Shown here piece by piece: positions 19,695 to 29,062 of a DNA stretch of 64,000 bases. Source of the DNA: an uncultured Pelagibacteraceae bacterium (GTDB lineage: Bacteria > Pseudomonadota > Alphaproteobacteria > Pelagibacterales > Pelagibacteraceae); contig CACMHW010000001.1 in NCBI GenBank assembly GCA_902613545.1, positions 26,001 through 90,000 of the forward strand, in the 5' to 3' direction. The translations under genes were made by a program, and so were the position numbers. A model generated the notes under the pieces. The model had not been told where the DNA came from. It saw only the letters and a program-made list of their open reading frames with translations, and ran no database searches. Within the stretch, counting starts at the first letter, position 1. The number at the start of each line of letters is the position of its first letter.

Positions 19695-21368
19695 TTATGC
19701 CTCTAGTTTTTTAAACAAATTCTTAATATTAAAGGAAATATTATTTCCATTTAATAATTTTTCAAAATCTAATTTTGAATAATTGCTTCTAATAAAATCA
19801 ATTTTATTAGATAGGTTGGTCAAATCATTTACATAAAAAATAGGAAAAAAATTTTCTCCGCTATTTACTTCGCAATGCTTATATCTTTTCCATTTATCAA
19901 GTAATATTACAGGAACTTTTGAGTTAATGGAGTCTTCAATTACTGATGATGAGTGACTTATGGTGATCATTGAATTGTTTAAGATCTTATCAATTTTTTT
20001 GCATTCAAAAGTAATTTTAGGAAACATTTTTTTTAAATTATAAATACAATCTTTATGAGAACCATGAATATTAGTTACTACTTTAACATTCTTATTGATT
20101 GCAAGTTTATGAAGATCTTTTAAATTTTCAAGAAATTCATAATACATTTCTACGCCTAAAAGTTGTGTGCCATGAAGAGGTTTAAGAGTGGTAGCAAATA
20201 AAATTGAATTATTTAATCTTCCCTTTGCGTTAGAAAAAATCAAATTTCCGGTTTCAAGAGAATTTTTTTTAATTTCCTTGTTTGTATTTTTTAATGAATT
20301 TTTACAAATATTTGATTGTATAGCAAAATAATTGCTTGGACCTGAAAAGACTGCTTCAGAAATTGTTTTTTTATAAATACTGTCAAATTTATCAAAAGAC
20401 TCGGCTATAGTTCCATGACTAATACATACAGTTTTAGTTCCAGTTGAGTTTAGTATTTCTGTCACAGCGCCATCGAAACCTCTAACAACATTTGTAAAAT
20501 AATAATTAAAATTGTTTTCCTCTAGGAATTTTTTAAATGCATTGGATTTGTTTAAGATATCTGTTAATTCATACTCCAATTCAGAAATTCTAAAATTTAC
20601 TATTTCAGTGATATCATAAAATTTATAATTAATACTTTTTTTTGTAATATTTACCTTTTTTAACTCACTTTTAATTTTTGAGACTTTAATAATTTTTAAA
20701 CCTAAAATTTTATAAATTAATCTTTTAATGAAATTTAATTCAAATCTTTGATATTCAACAGTAAATGTTTTGATACCTAAAACTCTACATTGTAATATAA
20801 TTCTAAAAAAATTGTAATAAACACTATTAACTAATAATTTTTTTTTATTTGAATTTATATTAAATTTTTCCAACTTATATTCATATAAATTGTTTTTTTT
20901 GTTATCAAAGTTTTTTTCCAAAATTGTGACATTTTTTTTTAAATTCAAACTTTTTATAACTCTAGAAATAACAAATACGTTATTTGACTTGTATTTTGAA
21001 AAATTTACTGAGTCCCAACCTGAAACAATTATTTCATCGATATTATTTTTTTTTAATATTGTCTCTAAAAAATCTATTATAAAGATAGTATAGTTTAAAA
21101 CAAATCTTATATGACCTTTATATTCAATATTCATGCCATGGTAATCAAAATTTTGATCTGGTAATTTTTTCAATTCGTTGTCTACATACGCTATTGCTTT
21201 CTGTTGAAAGTCAGGCGGTATAAATTCTTTAGGATTTATGAAACTTAAACCATTTAATATTAAATATGTTTGTGACTCTAAATTAAAAGGTACAAATTTG
21301 ATTTCTCCAGATAATTTTCTCTTAATAAATTTTGTTTCTTCTTCCGATTGTACTAAAGCAATTTTCAT
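19695..21368 (-). CDS. Putative surface-carbohydrate biosynthesis protein (GT-B-like)
   Basis: Likely start MKIALVQSEEETKF. TKTVCISHGTIAESFDKFDSIYK...SNYFAIQSNICKNSLK...ISHSSSVIEDSINSKVPVILLDKWKRY. Confidence 0.5.
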   Translation of the reverse strand: MKIALVQSEEETKFIKRKLSGEIKFVPFNLESQTYLILNGLSFINPKEFIPPDFQQKAIAYVDNELKKLPDQNFDYHGMNIEYKGHIRFVLNYTIFIIDFLETILKKNNIDEIIVSGWDSVNFSKYKSNNVFVISRVIKSLNLKKNVTILEKNFDNKKNNLYEYKLEKFNINSNKKKLLVNSVYYNFFRIILQCRVLGIKTFTVEYQRFELNFIKRLIYKILGLKIIKVSKIKSELKKVNITKKSINYKFYDITEIVNFRISELEYELTDILNKSNAFKKFLEENNFNYYFTNVVRGFDGAVTEILNSTGTKTVCISHGTIAESFDKFDSIYKKTISEAVFSGPSNYFAIQSNICKNSLKNTNKEIKKNSLETGNLIFSNAKGRLNNSILFATTLKPLHGTQLLGVEMYYEFLENLKDLHKLAINKNVKVVTNIHGSHKDCIYNLKKMFPKITFECKKIDKILNNSMITISHSSSVIEDSINSKVPVILLDKWKRYKHCEVNSGENFFPIFYVNDLTNLSNKIDFIRSNYSKLDFEKLLNGNNISFNIKNLFKKLEA

Positions 21369-21370
21369 TT

Positions 21371-22465
21371 TTATATTGTTGATTGATAAAATTTTTTTAT
21401 TTGTGAACAAATTCTTTTAAGTTCTTTACTAGTTAAGTCTAAGCTTGAGGGTAACCATAAAACTTTATTGCTTATGAAATAGCTTTTTCGCATTTTATAA
21501 TTATTTTGAACATGTTTAAAAGACGATAGAGGCCGCCAAATTTTTCTGCACTTTATGTTTTTTTTTAATAAAAAATTAAATAGATGATCTCTTCTTTTGC
21601 ATATTATTTCTGTCCAAATACAAACTTCGTTCTCAAATTTTTTGTAAAATTTGATTTCTTTAATATTTTTTAAATTTTCTCTATAAAAATTATTATTTTT
21701 TTTTGCTTTTAAAATTAATTTCTCTAATGAATAAATTTGAGGTAAGAGTATTGATGCAAGAATGTCATTGTACTTGAAATTTCCTCCAAATAAATCATGT
21801 GTATCATCTCCTCCAATTTTTTTTTTTGTTCTTCCTTGATCTTTTATACTTCTGATAATTTTGGCTATAGCTCTACTTCTTGTTACAACTGCGCCTCCTT
21901 GAGCAGAAGTAATAATCTTAGTTGGAGTAAATGAAAAGCAACCTATGTCACCCAAAGTTCCAAGTTTTCTTTTACTATCAAATTTTGATCCTAAAGCCTC
22001 TGCTGCATCCTCAATGACTTTAATTTTTTTTTGTTTTGCAAAAGAAAGTACATTTTTAAAGTTTCCTGAACGACCACTTATATGAACAAAAATTATTGCT
22101 TTAGTTTTTTTATTAATCTTTTTTTTTAAATCATCCAATTCAACGGTAGATGTTAGTGTGTTTACTTCCACAATTTTAGGTTTAGCGCCTGTAAGTTTGA
22201 CCGCATTTAACGTTGCTACATAGGTAATATTTGGGACAATTACCTCATCATTTGCCTTAATACCTAAAGATCTTAGTGCTAAATAGATCGCTGATGTGCC
22301 ACTTGAGGTCATAATTACATTTTTAGCGCCTAAAAATTTACTCAATGCTTTCTCACATCTTGAGGTCATTTTTCCTTCACTGATAAAATTTGTTTTTATA
22401 AGCTCATTTAAATAATTGTTATTATAATTATTTATTTTTGGAACATACCAATTGATTTTTTTCAT
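21371..22465 (-). CDS. DegT/DnrJ/EryC1/StrS-family sugar aminotransferase
   Basis: ISEGKMTSRCEKALSKFLGAKNVIMTSSGTSAIYLALRSLGIKANDEVIVPNITYVATLNAV...VIEDAAEALGSKF...GCFSFTPTKIITSAQGGAVVT. Confidence 0.92.
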   Translation of the reverse strand: MKKINWYVPKINNYNNNYLNELIKTNFISEGKMTSRCEKALSKFLGAKNVIMTSSGTSAIYLALRSLGIKANDEVIVPNITYVATLNAVKLTGAKPKIVEVNTLTSTVELDDLKKKINKKTKAIIFVHISGRSGNFKNVLSFAKQKKIKVIEDAAEALGSKFDSKRKLGTLGDIGCFSFTPTKIITSAQGGAVVTRSRAIAKIIRSIKDQGRTKKKIGGDDTHDLFGGNFKYNDILASILLPQIYSLEKLILKAKKNNNFYRENLKNIKEIKFYKKFENEVCIWTEIICKRRDHLFNFLLKKNIKCRKIWRPLSSFKHVQNNYKMRKSYFISNKVLWLPSSLDLTSKELKRICSQIKKFYQSTI

Positions 22466-22466
22466 T

Positions 22467-23375
22467 TTAAGACTCTTGAATTTTTTGAATTAACTTTTGA
22501 GTTAAAAGAGCTGAATTATAATTTGTAAGATTTTGATTTTTATTCATTAATAAATCCTTAAGTTCTTTAAAATAGCTTTCTTGAATATCCTTTTTATTAA
22601 ATTTTTTTATAATTTTTTTATTCTTTTTTAAAATTGTAATTCTTGAATTTAATAAATCTGCTTTTAAGTTAAAATTATAACCATTAATAAAAATTACTCT
22701 TTTTTTAAAAAAGGAATAATAATTTAAGTCTATAATGATACTTGATCTCTTATTTTTTGCAAAAATTTTACAATTGTCTTCTGTATCTATATTCAAATTT
22801 GATTTTTTTGACTTTAAAACGTTTATTATTTTTACGTCACCTATCATCCATCTAACTAAATCTATTTCATGGCTACAGTCTAAAATTACTCCTCCTCCAA
22901 ATTTTTTTTTTGCACTAGAGGACTTCTGATAATCTATATTTTTTCTCCAATTTGGAAGGTAAGAGTGATTTAAAAAATAAACATCATATATCTTATTTTT
23001 ATTTTTTCTAATAAAAGATTTTACAAATTTTATAATCTTAAGAGTTCTTAAGTTGAAACCAACAAATACCTTGTTATTAATTTTATTAATTTTTTTAAAT
23101 TTATCAAATAAAGGTTTTTCAATTAAAATTCTTCTATTTCTAAATAACGAATTAATTTTTTTTAATTGATCAAAATGTAATTTTGTAGGCGAGCAAATAA
23201 TAATAAAATTGGGGTTAACACTTTTAATATCTGAAATTTTCTTAATGGTATTAAATCTAATTTTTTTTTGTTGACTTAAAATAAAAATTTCTATTCCGCT
23301 AAATTTTTTTTTTGCTATATTTGCAAATCTTCTACCTGAAGAACCATATCCTATAATAAGCAATTTTTTTTTCAT
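22467..23375 (-). CDS. Gfo/Idh/MocA family oxidoreductase
   Basis: LLIIGYGSSGRRFANIAKKKF...RRILIEKPLFDKFKKI...GGGVILDCSHEIDLVRWMIG. Confidence 0.88.
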   Translation of the reverse strand: MKKKLLIIGYGSSGRRFANIAKKKFSGIEIFILSQQKKIRFNTIKKISDIKSVNPNFIIICSPTKLHFDQLKKINSLFRNRRILIEKPLFDKFKKINKINNKVFVGFNLRTLKIIKFVKSFIRKNKNKIYDVYFLNHSYLPNWRKNIDYQKSSSAKKKFGGGVILDCSHEIDLVRWMIGDVKIINVLKSKKSNLNIDTEDNCKIFAKNKRSSIIIDLNYYSFFKKRVIFINGYNFNLKADLLNSRITILKKNKKIIKKFNKKDIQESYFKELKDLLMNKNQNLTNYNSALLTQKLIQKIQES

Positions 23376-23383
23376 CTAGTAAT

Positions 23384-24187
23384 TTAAATAATAGTGACGC
23401 CACCATCAATTACTAAAGTTTGTCCTGTCATATGTCGTGAGGATTCTGACGAAAGAAATAAAACTGCACTAGCTACATCTGATGCTTCAGCCATAGTTCC
23501 TAACGGACTTTTATTTTTGTATCGTTGCAAAAATTTTTTTGATTTTAAATTTTTATCTTTTTTATTTAAAACTCCACCTGGACAAATATTATTAATTCTA
23601 ATTTTATTTTTTCCATAGTATGATGCCATTTGTCTTGTAAAGTTTATAATACCTCCTTTTATAATTGAATAACTAACATTTTCTCTTAAACTAGTTCCCT
23701 TATACAAACTCATATCTTGACCCAACAATCCATAAATAGATCCTATTTGAATTATTGATCCAATTTTTTTTTTCTTTCTCATCTGATCTGCTATTAGCTT
23801 AGCAAACCAACAAAAGAAAATTAGATGTAGATTAATATTTTCTTTTAACTCTTTAAAAGTAATTTTATCAAAATTGTTGTTTTTCCAATTTTTAGTTTTC
23901 GGATATGCGCAATTTATAAATATATCTGGTATAGAATATTTTTTTATAATTTTATAAAAATCTTTCTTGAAAAATTTATCATCGTTTTTATAAATTATTC
24001 TTTCAAAATTAATTTTTTTTTGTTTAAGTAAATTTTTTGTATTTATATTTGGCTTTTGAATATCAATTATTACTACTTTAGCACCAGAATCAGAAAGAGC
24101 TTTTGCTGCCTCCAGCCCTATTATTCCCAAGCCTCCTATAACAAAGGCTGTTTTATTAATATTATAACTCTTTTCTATGTAATTCAT
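23384..24187 (-). CDS. SDR family oxidoreductase
   Basis: AFVIGGLGIIGLEAAKALSDSGAKVVIIDI...GSIYGLLGQDMSLYKG...YSIIKGGIINFTRQMASYYGKNKIRINNICPGGV...HMTGQTLVIDGG. Confidence 0.9.
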   Translation of the reverse strand: MNYIEKSYNINKTAFVIGGLGIIGLEAAKALSDSGAKVVIIDIQKPNINTKNLLKQKKINFERIIYKNDDKFFKKDFYKIIKKYSIPDIFINCAYPKTKNWKNNNFDKITFKELKENINLHLIFFCWFAKLIADQMRKKKKIGSIIQIGSIYGLLGQDMSLYKGTSLRENVSYSIIKGGIINFTRQMASYYGKNKIRINNICPGGVLNKKDKNLKSKKFLQRYKNKSPLGTMAEASDVASAVLFLSSESSRHMTGQTLVIDGGVTII

Positions 24188-24861
24188 TTAAGTAAAAATT
24201 TTACCAATTTAAAGTCAAGGTTATTATCTATATCAATAGATCTCTCTGGTGGCATTACGTAAACAGATGTTTTTTTATTAAACAGATTATACGATTTAAA
24301 TAAATAATCTTTTTTCCAAATGTATATAGATGCATTCAAATCATATGTTTTTGGAGCTTTTTGACGATTAAATATTTTGTTTGAATTTTTAACTAATTTA
24401 ACTCTCTTATTTTTAATTTCAATTAAGTTGAAGTACGGATTTTTTTTTGATTTTGTGACAGAAATAAGGTTTAAAGACTTTTCTCTTTTAAATTTTTTAA
24501 AGGACTCGTGTATGTCTCGCAGTTTCCTCAAAGGAGATGTTACATCTAAGTCAAAAATGTATTTATATTTAATTTTATTCTTTTTTTCACAAGTTTTTAC
24601 AGCATGTCTAATTACATCTAATTTTTTTGCATCATCACTTGCTAGATTTTTTGGTCTTTTTATAAAAATAATTTTTTTTTTATTTTTACCTAAATCAATT
24701 TTATTTTTATCAACTGTTACAGCAATTTGATTAAAAATTTTTGTCTTAATAGCCAAATCTAATGTATGCCTTAACAAACTTTTTCCTTTAATCTTTAAAA
24801 AATTTTTATTTTTTAATCCTTTAGAATTCGCTCTAGCACAAATAGTGCATAAAATAGTCAT
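24184..24861 (-). CDS. CMP-nonulosonate cytidylyltransferase (NeuA/LegF-like)
   Basis: MTILCTICARANSKGLKNKNFLKIKGKSLLRHTLDLAIKTKIFNQIAVTVD...IKRPKNLASDDAKKLDVIRHAV...LDVTSPLRKLRDI. Confidence 0.88.
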   Translation of the reverse strand: MTILCTICARANSKGLKNKNFLKIKGKSLLRHTLDLAIKTKIFNQIAVTVDKNKIDLGKNKKKIIFIKRPKNLASDDAKKLDVIRHAVKTCEKKNKIKYKYIFDLDVTSPLRKLRDIHESFKKFKREKSLNLISVTKSKKNPYFNLIEIKNKRVKLVKNSNKIFNRQKAPKTYDLNASIYIWKKDYLFKSYNLFNKKTSVYVMPPERSIDIDNNLDFKLVKFLLK

Positions 24862-24862
24862 A

Positions 24863-25846
24863 TTAAATTATGTATTGATTGTTATTTGAACTTTTATTTT
24901 TCTTAAACCATTCTATTGTTTTTTTTAGTCCATCTGATAATTCTGTCTTAGGTTTCCAATTAATTAATCTTTTGATTTTTCTATTGTCGCATTGAAGTCT
25001 GCTTACTTCACTTAATTTTGGTCTTTTTCTCAAACTGTTAACTTTTATTGATTTTTTATATTTTGATAATTTTAAAATTTCATTACAAAGAGTTTTTATT
25101 GATATCTTTTTATTTGTTCCTACATTTACTACATCTCCAAAAATTTTTTTACTTTTCATTATTTTAATAAACGCATCAACCGTATCCTCTACATAATTAA
25201 AATCTCTACAAGGATCTAAATTACCTAGAGAAATTATTTTATTTTTATTAATTACTTGATTTATGATAGTAGGAATTATCGCTCTCTCAGATTGCCTTGG
25301 ACCATAAACATTAAAAGGTCTAATTATTTTTACAGGAGTGTTAAAGCTTTTAAAATAACTAAAAGCTAATTGATCTGCAGCAGCTTTAGACGCTGCATAC
25401 GGAGATTGACTATTAATTGGATGTTCTTCATCAATAGGTAAATATTGTGCAGATCCATAAACTTCACTCGTGGAAGTTATAATAATATTTTTACATTTTG
25501 TTTGCCTAGAGGCTTCTAAAATATTATATGTGCCCTCTAAATTTGTTTTAATATAAGCCTGTGGAGAGTAATATGAATAAGGTATTCCTATTAAAGCAGC
25601 TAAGTGAAAAACGGTACTACAACCTCTCATTGCAAACAAAACAGAGTCAAAATCTCTTATGTCACCTAACAAAAATCTACAATTATTTTTTTTAGTTTTT
25701 CTCAATTCATTTAACCAAAAAAAATCATTATTAGAATTGTATCTATCGAAAGCAACTACATGATATCCTTGATTTAATAATTTTTCTGTTAAATGAGAGC
25801 CAATAAATCCAGCAGCGCCTGTAACTAAAATCTTATTTTTTGTCAT
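24863..25846 (-). CDS. NAD-dependent 4,6-dehydratase (LegB-like)
   Basis: ILVTGAAGFIGSHLTEKLLNQGYHVVAFDRYNSNNDFFWLNELRK...TSTSEVYGSAQYLPIDEEHPINSQSPYAASKAAADQLAFSY. Confidence 0.83.
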   Translation of the reverse strand: MTKNKILVTGAAGFIGSHLTEKLLNQGYHVVAFDRYNSNNDFFWLNELRKTKKNNCRFLLGDIRDFDSVLFAMRGCSTVFHLAALIGIPYSYYSPQAYIKTNLEGTYNILEASRQTKCKNIIITSTSEVYGSAQYLPIDEEHPINSQSPYAASKAAADQLAFSYFKSFNTPVKIIRPFNVYGPRQSERAIIPTIINQVINKNKIISLGNLDPCRDFNYVEDTVDAFIKIMKSKKIFGDVVNVGTNKKISIKTLCNEILKLSKYKKSIKVNSLRKRPKLSEVSRLQCDNRKIKRLINWKPKTELSDGLKKTIEWFKKNKSSNNNQYII

Positions 25847-27623
25847 AAATTTTATCTTTGTTATAATTATAAATATAATTATTAATAGTCTTTTCTATTA
25901 CAACATTTGTGCTAAATCCTTCATCATAAAAACTAATTAGGTTACTTACAAAATTTCCTACTCTTTTGCCGCCCTCTCCATCCATGAATGGATCATGTTT
26001 TTCAGGTTCGTTCCATTTACCTAATTCTGGTTCATTTTTATAATTAGTTTTAAAATTTCTAATTTTTTTTATCATCAGACCAAGATCTCTAAAAACAAGC
26101 TTATTTTCACCTACATAGTATAAATCTTTTTCTATATGTTTTAGATTACTATCGTCATATATTACACCTCTGAAGTTTTTATTATTAATCAAACAATGAA
26201 ATAAAGCACCTTGTATATGAGGTGAAATAGAGACAGTAATATTTGCAAAAGATGAATAATGTGATGGCAGCTCATTTCTTTCATTTAGAAAAATACATTG
26301 ATTATTTTTTTCAAGATTTTTTATTTTTTCATACACTTCAGATAAGGGTTTTAAATTATCCTTTTTTTTTGATTTAAATATAAACCCTATTTCGGGATCT
26401 ATTTTGTTTAAACTTAATAACTCTTTAAAAAATTTGTCCATTTTTTCTTTATATATTAATTGCCAAGTATAATTTTTGTTTTCACTAAAAGAGCTATCTA
26501 AAACTAGAATTAAAAATTTAATATTATTTCTTTTTAATTTTGAAATTTTTTCTTTAATTTTTTTTTCTTTCTCTAAATCTATTTTAGGATAGTGGTCGCC
26601 TGTTATAACTATTTTTTTAATCAAGTTTTCTGTTTTAGAAATTCGTCTTGCAGACTCCTCTCCCCATGCAAAAAAAATATCATTAGGATGAAAACCTAAA
26701 AAATCTCCTTCTATTTGAGTAGGATAAGATCTTGTTCCTCCAAAGGAGCAACCATCATTAAGTTGAATAGCTATTTGTCTTAAAATATTTGAGTCTCCAG
26801 ACTCTTCAAAATTAAGATGGACTTTAATATTATTTATTTTAAAAAAATTGTACATGTATTGAATTTTAGACAAAAAAATTAGTGCGTTTTTTTTAAAATA
26901 TTTTTCCTCTCTATTGACTGGTAAATCAGTTAGTTTTTTTCTTATTTCGTCAAATTTTTTATTTTTTTTAAAATTTTTTAAATTATATAAGTTTAAAAAG
27001 TTTATCCCCATATCTTCCAATTTATTGAAGAATTTTTTTTTATTTTTAATTCTTTTTTTTAACCTATAAGAATTTTCTGAGTATATAATTATTTTTTCTG
27101 AAAATTTTTTTTTGTCGTACCAAAAAAAATTACTTCTCTTTTTAAGATCGATATCCTCCAAAAAATTCACTGCAATTTTGTTACCATTTTTTTTGATTTT
27201 ATCTTTGTCTAAACAAAATATATTAGAAAGCAAAGTCAAAAAGTTGTAATTTTTCCATAAAAAATTTGATAAATATTTTCTCAAAATTTTGTAATTTAAC
27301 TTCTCTTTTTTAATGAATGTAAAATTACTAAAATTCTTATTATTTTTTAAAATATTTATTAATTCAAAATTAGTCTCTATAATTTTAATTTTAGATTTTT
27401 CATGTTTTCTTATAAGTAATTTACTTGAAGTTGTAAAAACTTCTTCAAATATCAATTTTTTAAATAGCAATAAAGTGAGTTCTTTAGGAAGTAATTCAGT
27501 TAAAATATGAAATACTTTTGACTTTGAAAAAATTCTAACACCATCCTCAGCAATCTCTAAACTTGTTGGGAATGCTAAAAAACTTAAAAACTGTCCGTTA
27601 TTATCTCTTTTGTCTAAGTACAT
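25833..27623 (-). CDS. Large putative surface-carbohydrate biosynthesis protein
   Basis: 596 aa; C-terminal half ...SFGGTRSYPTQIEGDFLGFHPNDIFFAWGEESARRISKTENLIKKIVITGDHYPKID resembles GT-B-type polysaccharide proteins; N-terminal half unrecognised. Confidence 0.45.
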   Translation of the reverse strand: MYLDKRDNNGQFLSFLAFPTSLEIAEDGVRIFSKSKVFHILTELLPKELTLLLFKKLIFEEVFTTSSKLLIRKHEKSKIKIIETNFELINILKNNKNFSNFTFIKKEKLNYKILRKYLSNFLWKNYNFLTLLSNIFCLDKDKIKKNGNKIAVNFLEDIDLKKRSNFFWYDKKKFSEKIIIYSENSYRLKKRIKNKKKFFNKLEDMGINFLNLYNLKNFKKNKKFDEIRKKLTDLPVNREEKYFKKNALIFLSKIQYMYNFFKINNIKVHLNFEESGDSNILRQIAIQLNDGCSFGGTRSYPTQIEGDFLGFHPNDIFFAWGEESARRISKTENLIKKIVITGDHYPKIDLEKEKKIKEKISKLKRNNIKFLILVLDSSFSENKNYTWQLIYKEKMDKFFKELLSLNKIDPEIGFIFKSKKKDNLKPLSEVYEKIKNLEKNNQCIFLNERNELPSHYSSFANITVSISPHIQGALFHCLINNKNFRGVIYDDSNLKHIEKDLYYVGENKLVFRDLGLMIKKIRNFKTNYKNEPELGKWNEPEKHDPFMDGEGGKRVGNFVSNLISFYDEGFSTNVVIEKTINNYIYNYNKDKIYDKK

Positions 27624-28271
27624 TTAGTAAATTTTAAAAAAATTTTTTAAAATTTTTAATCCAGTTTCACCACTTTTTTCTGGATGAAATTGGCACGCAG
27701 ATACATTTTCATCTTGAACAACTGCTGTAACTTTATGACCAAAATAATTGATAAATGCTGTTTCAATTTTTAAGTTAACCAGTTCAGCACGATAAGAGTG
27801 AATAAAATAAACATTCGAAAAATTTTCTATATCTTTTAAAAGATTAAGACTTGAGTTTTCTTGCTTTATATTCAATGAGTGCCAACCAATATTTGGTATA
27901 TCGATTTTTTTATTACTCTCAGCTTTATCAAAATTAGGGATAGGCTTTATCTCTCCTTTAAAAACTGACAAACCCTGGGTCTCATCATGCTCAAAGCTTT
28001 TTTCAAAAAGTAGTTGCATTCCAACACAAACTCCTAAAAAATTTTTATTTGTTTTTTTTATATTTTTTAAGAATTCAAAAAGTTTTTTTTCTTTTATCTT
28101 TTTCATAGAGTAAGGAAAAGATCCGTCACCTGGTAAAATTATATTTTGCGCATTTTCAATTTCATTAATATCTGATGATATAGTTGTATCTATTCCACAA
28201 AATTTTAGGGCACTTCTTAAACTAAAAATGTTACCTATCTCTAAATCTATTATCGTAGCTTTTTTATTCAT
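27624..28271 (-). CDS. hisH: HisH-type glutamine amidotransferase subunit (polysaccharide-locus paralog)
   Basis: ATIIDLEIGNIFSLRSALKFCGI...ILPGDGSFPYSM...FLGVCVGMQLLFEKS...VSACQFHPEKSG: class I GATase triad. Confidence 0.9.
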   Translation of the reverse strand: MNKKATIIDLEIGNIFSLRSALKFCGIDTTISSDINEIENAQNIILPGDGSFPYSMKKIKEKKLFEFLKNIKKTNKNFLGVCVGMQLLFEKSFEHDETQGLSVFKGEIKPIPNFDKAESNKKIDIPNIGWHSLNIKQENSSLNLLKDIENFSNVYFIHSYRAELVNLKIETAFINYFGHKVTAVVQDENVSACQFHPEKSGETGLKILKNFFKIY

Positions 28272-29062
28272 GGTCTATTAATTTGAAATTTATTTTTTTT
28301 TAAAAAATTTTTAATCTCTTTAATTTTCAAATAATTTTTATGTAAGGCTGCGCCTATTGCAAAGCTATAATTATTTGTGTGGAAAAATAATTCATCAATA
28401 TGTTGTATTTTACTTATCCCTCCGCTTACTATTAAAGGAACATTAATTACTTTTTTAATATTTTTAACTAAGTCTATATCTGCTCCTTTTAGAGTTCCAT
28501 CCTTATCTATCGAGGTAAGTAAGATTTCACCAATTCCATGTTTACATGCCTCTCTAGCCCATTCTATAGCGTCCTTTCCAGTTTTTTCTCTTCCATTTTC
28601 TGTGAATACTTCCCATTTTTTTTTTCCAACTTTTTTTGCATCAATAATTAAAACCAAACATTGATTACCAAATCTTAATGAGATTTCTTTTAATATTTTT
28701 GGGTTATTTACAGCCGCGGTATTAATCCCTACTTTATCAGCGCCAGCATTTAAAAAATTTCTTGCATCCTCTACAGTTCTTATTCCTCCGCCAACTGTTA
28801 TTGGTATAAAAACTTTTTCTCCAACTTTTTTAACTAAATCTAATAAATTGTTTCTTCCGTATAATGTTGCTACAGTATCAATGTAAATTAATTCATCTAT
28901 ACCTTCAAAATAATATTTTTCAGCAAACTCAATCGGAGAACCAAGAACTCTTAATCCTTCAAAACTAATACCCTTTATTAAATTAGGGCCTTTAATATCA
29001 AGTCTTGCTATAGTTCTATTTCTTTTAAGATTTTTTATTTTAACTGTTTTCGGAGGTACCAT
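28268..29062 (-). CDS. hisF: HisF/WbuZ-type cyclase subunit
   Basis: RTIARLDIKGPNLIKGISFEGLRVLGSPIEFAEKYYFEGIDELIYIDTVATLYGR...FIPITVGGGIRTVEDARNFLNAGADKVGINTAA. Confidence 0.9.
   Translation of the reverse strand: MVPPKTVKIKNLKRNRTIARLDIKGPNLIKGISFEGLRVLGSPIEFAEKYYFEGIDELIYIDTVATLYGRNNLLDLVKKVGEKVFIPITVGGGIRTVEDARNFLNAGADKVGINTAAVNNPKILKEISLRFGNQCLVLIIDAKKVGKKKWEVFTENGREKTGKDAIEWAREACKHGIGEILLTSIDKDGTLKGADIDLVKNIKKVINVPLIVSGGISKIQHIDELFFHTNNYSFAIGAALHKNYLKIKEIKNFLKKNKFQINRP

Noticed and set aside
24377-24730. 117-aa plus-strand ORF
   Set aside because: Antisense to the cytidylyltransferase; Phe/Leu-rich as expected from the complement of Lys/Asn-rich coding.
27624-29062. hisH/hisF as part of histidine biosynthesis
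   Set aside because: No other his genes nearby; context with PseA-like amidotransferase points to sugar modification.
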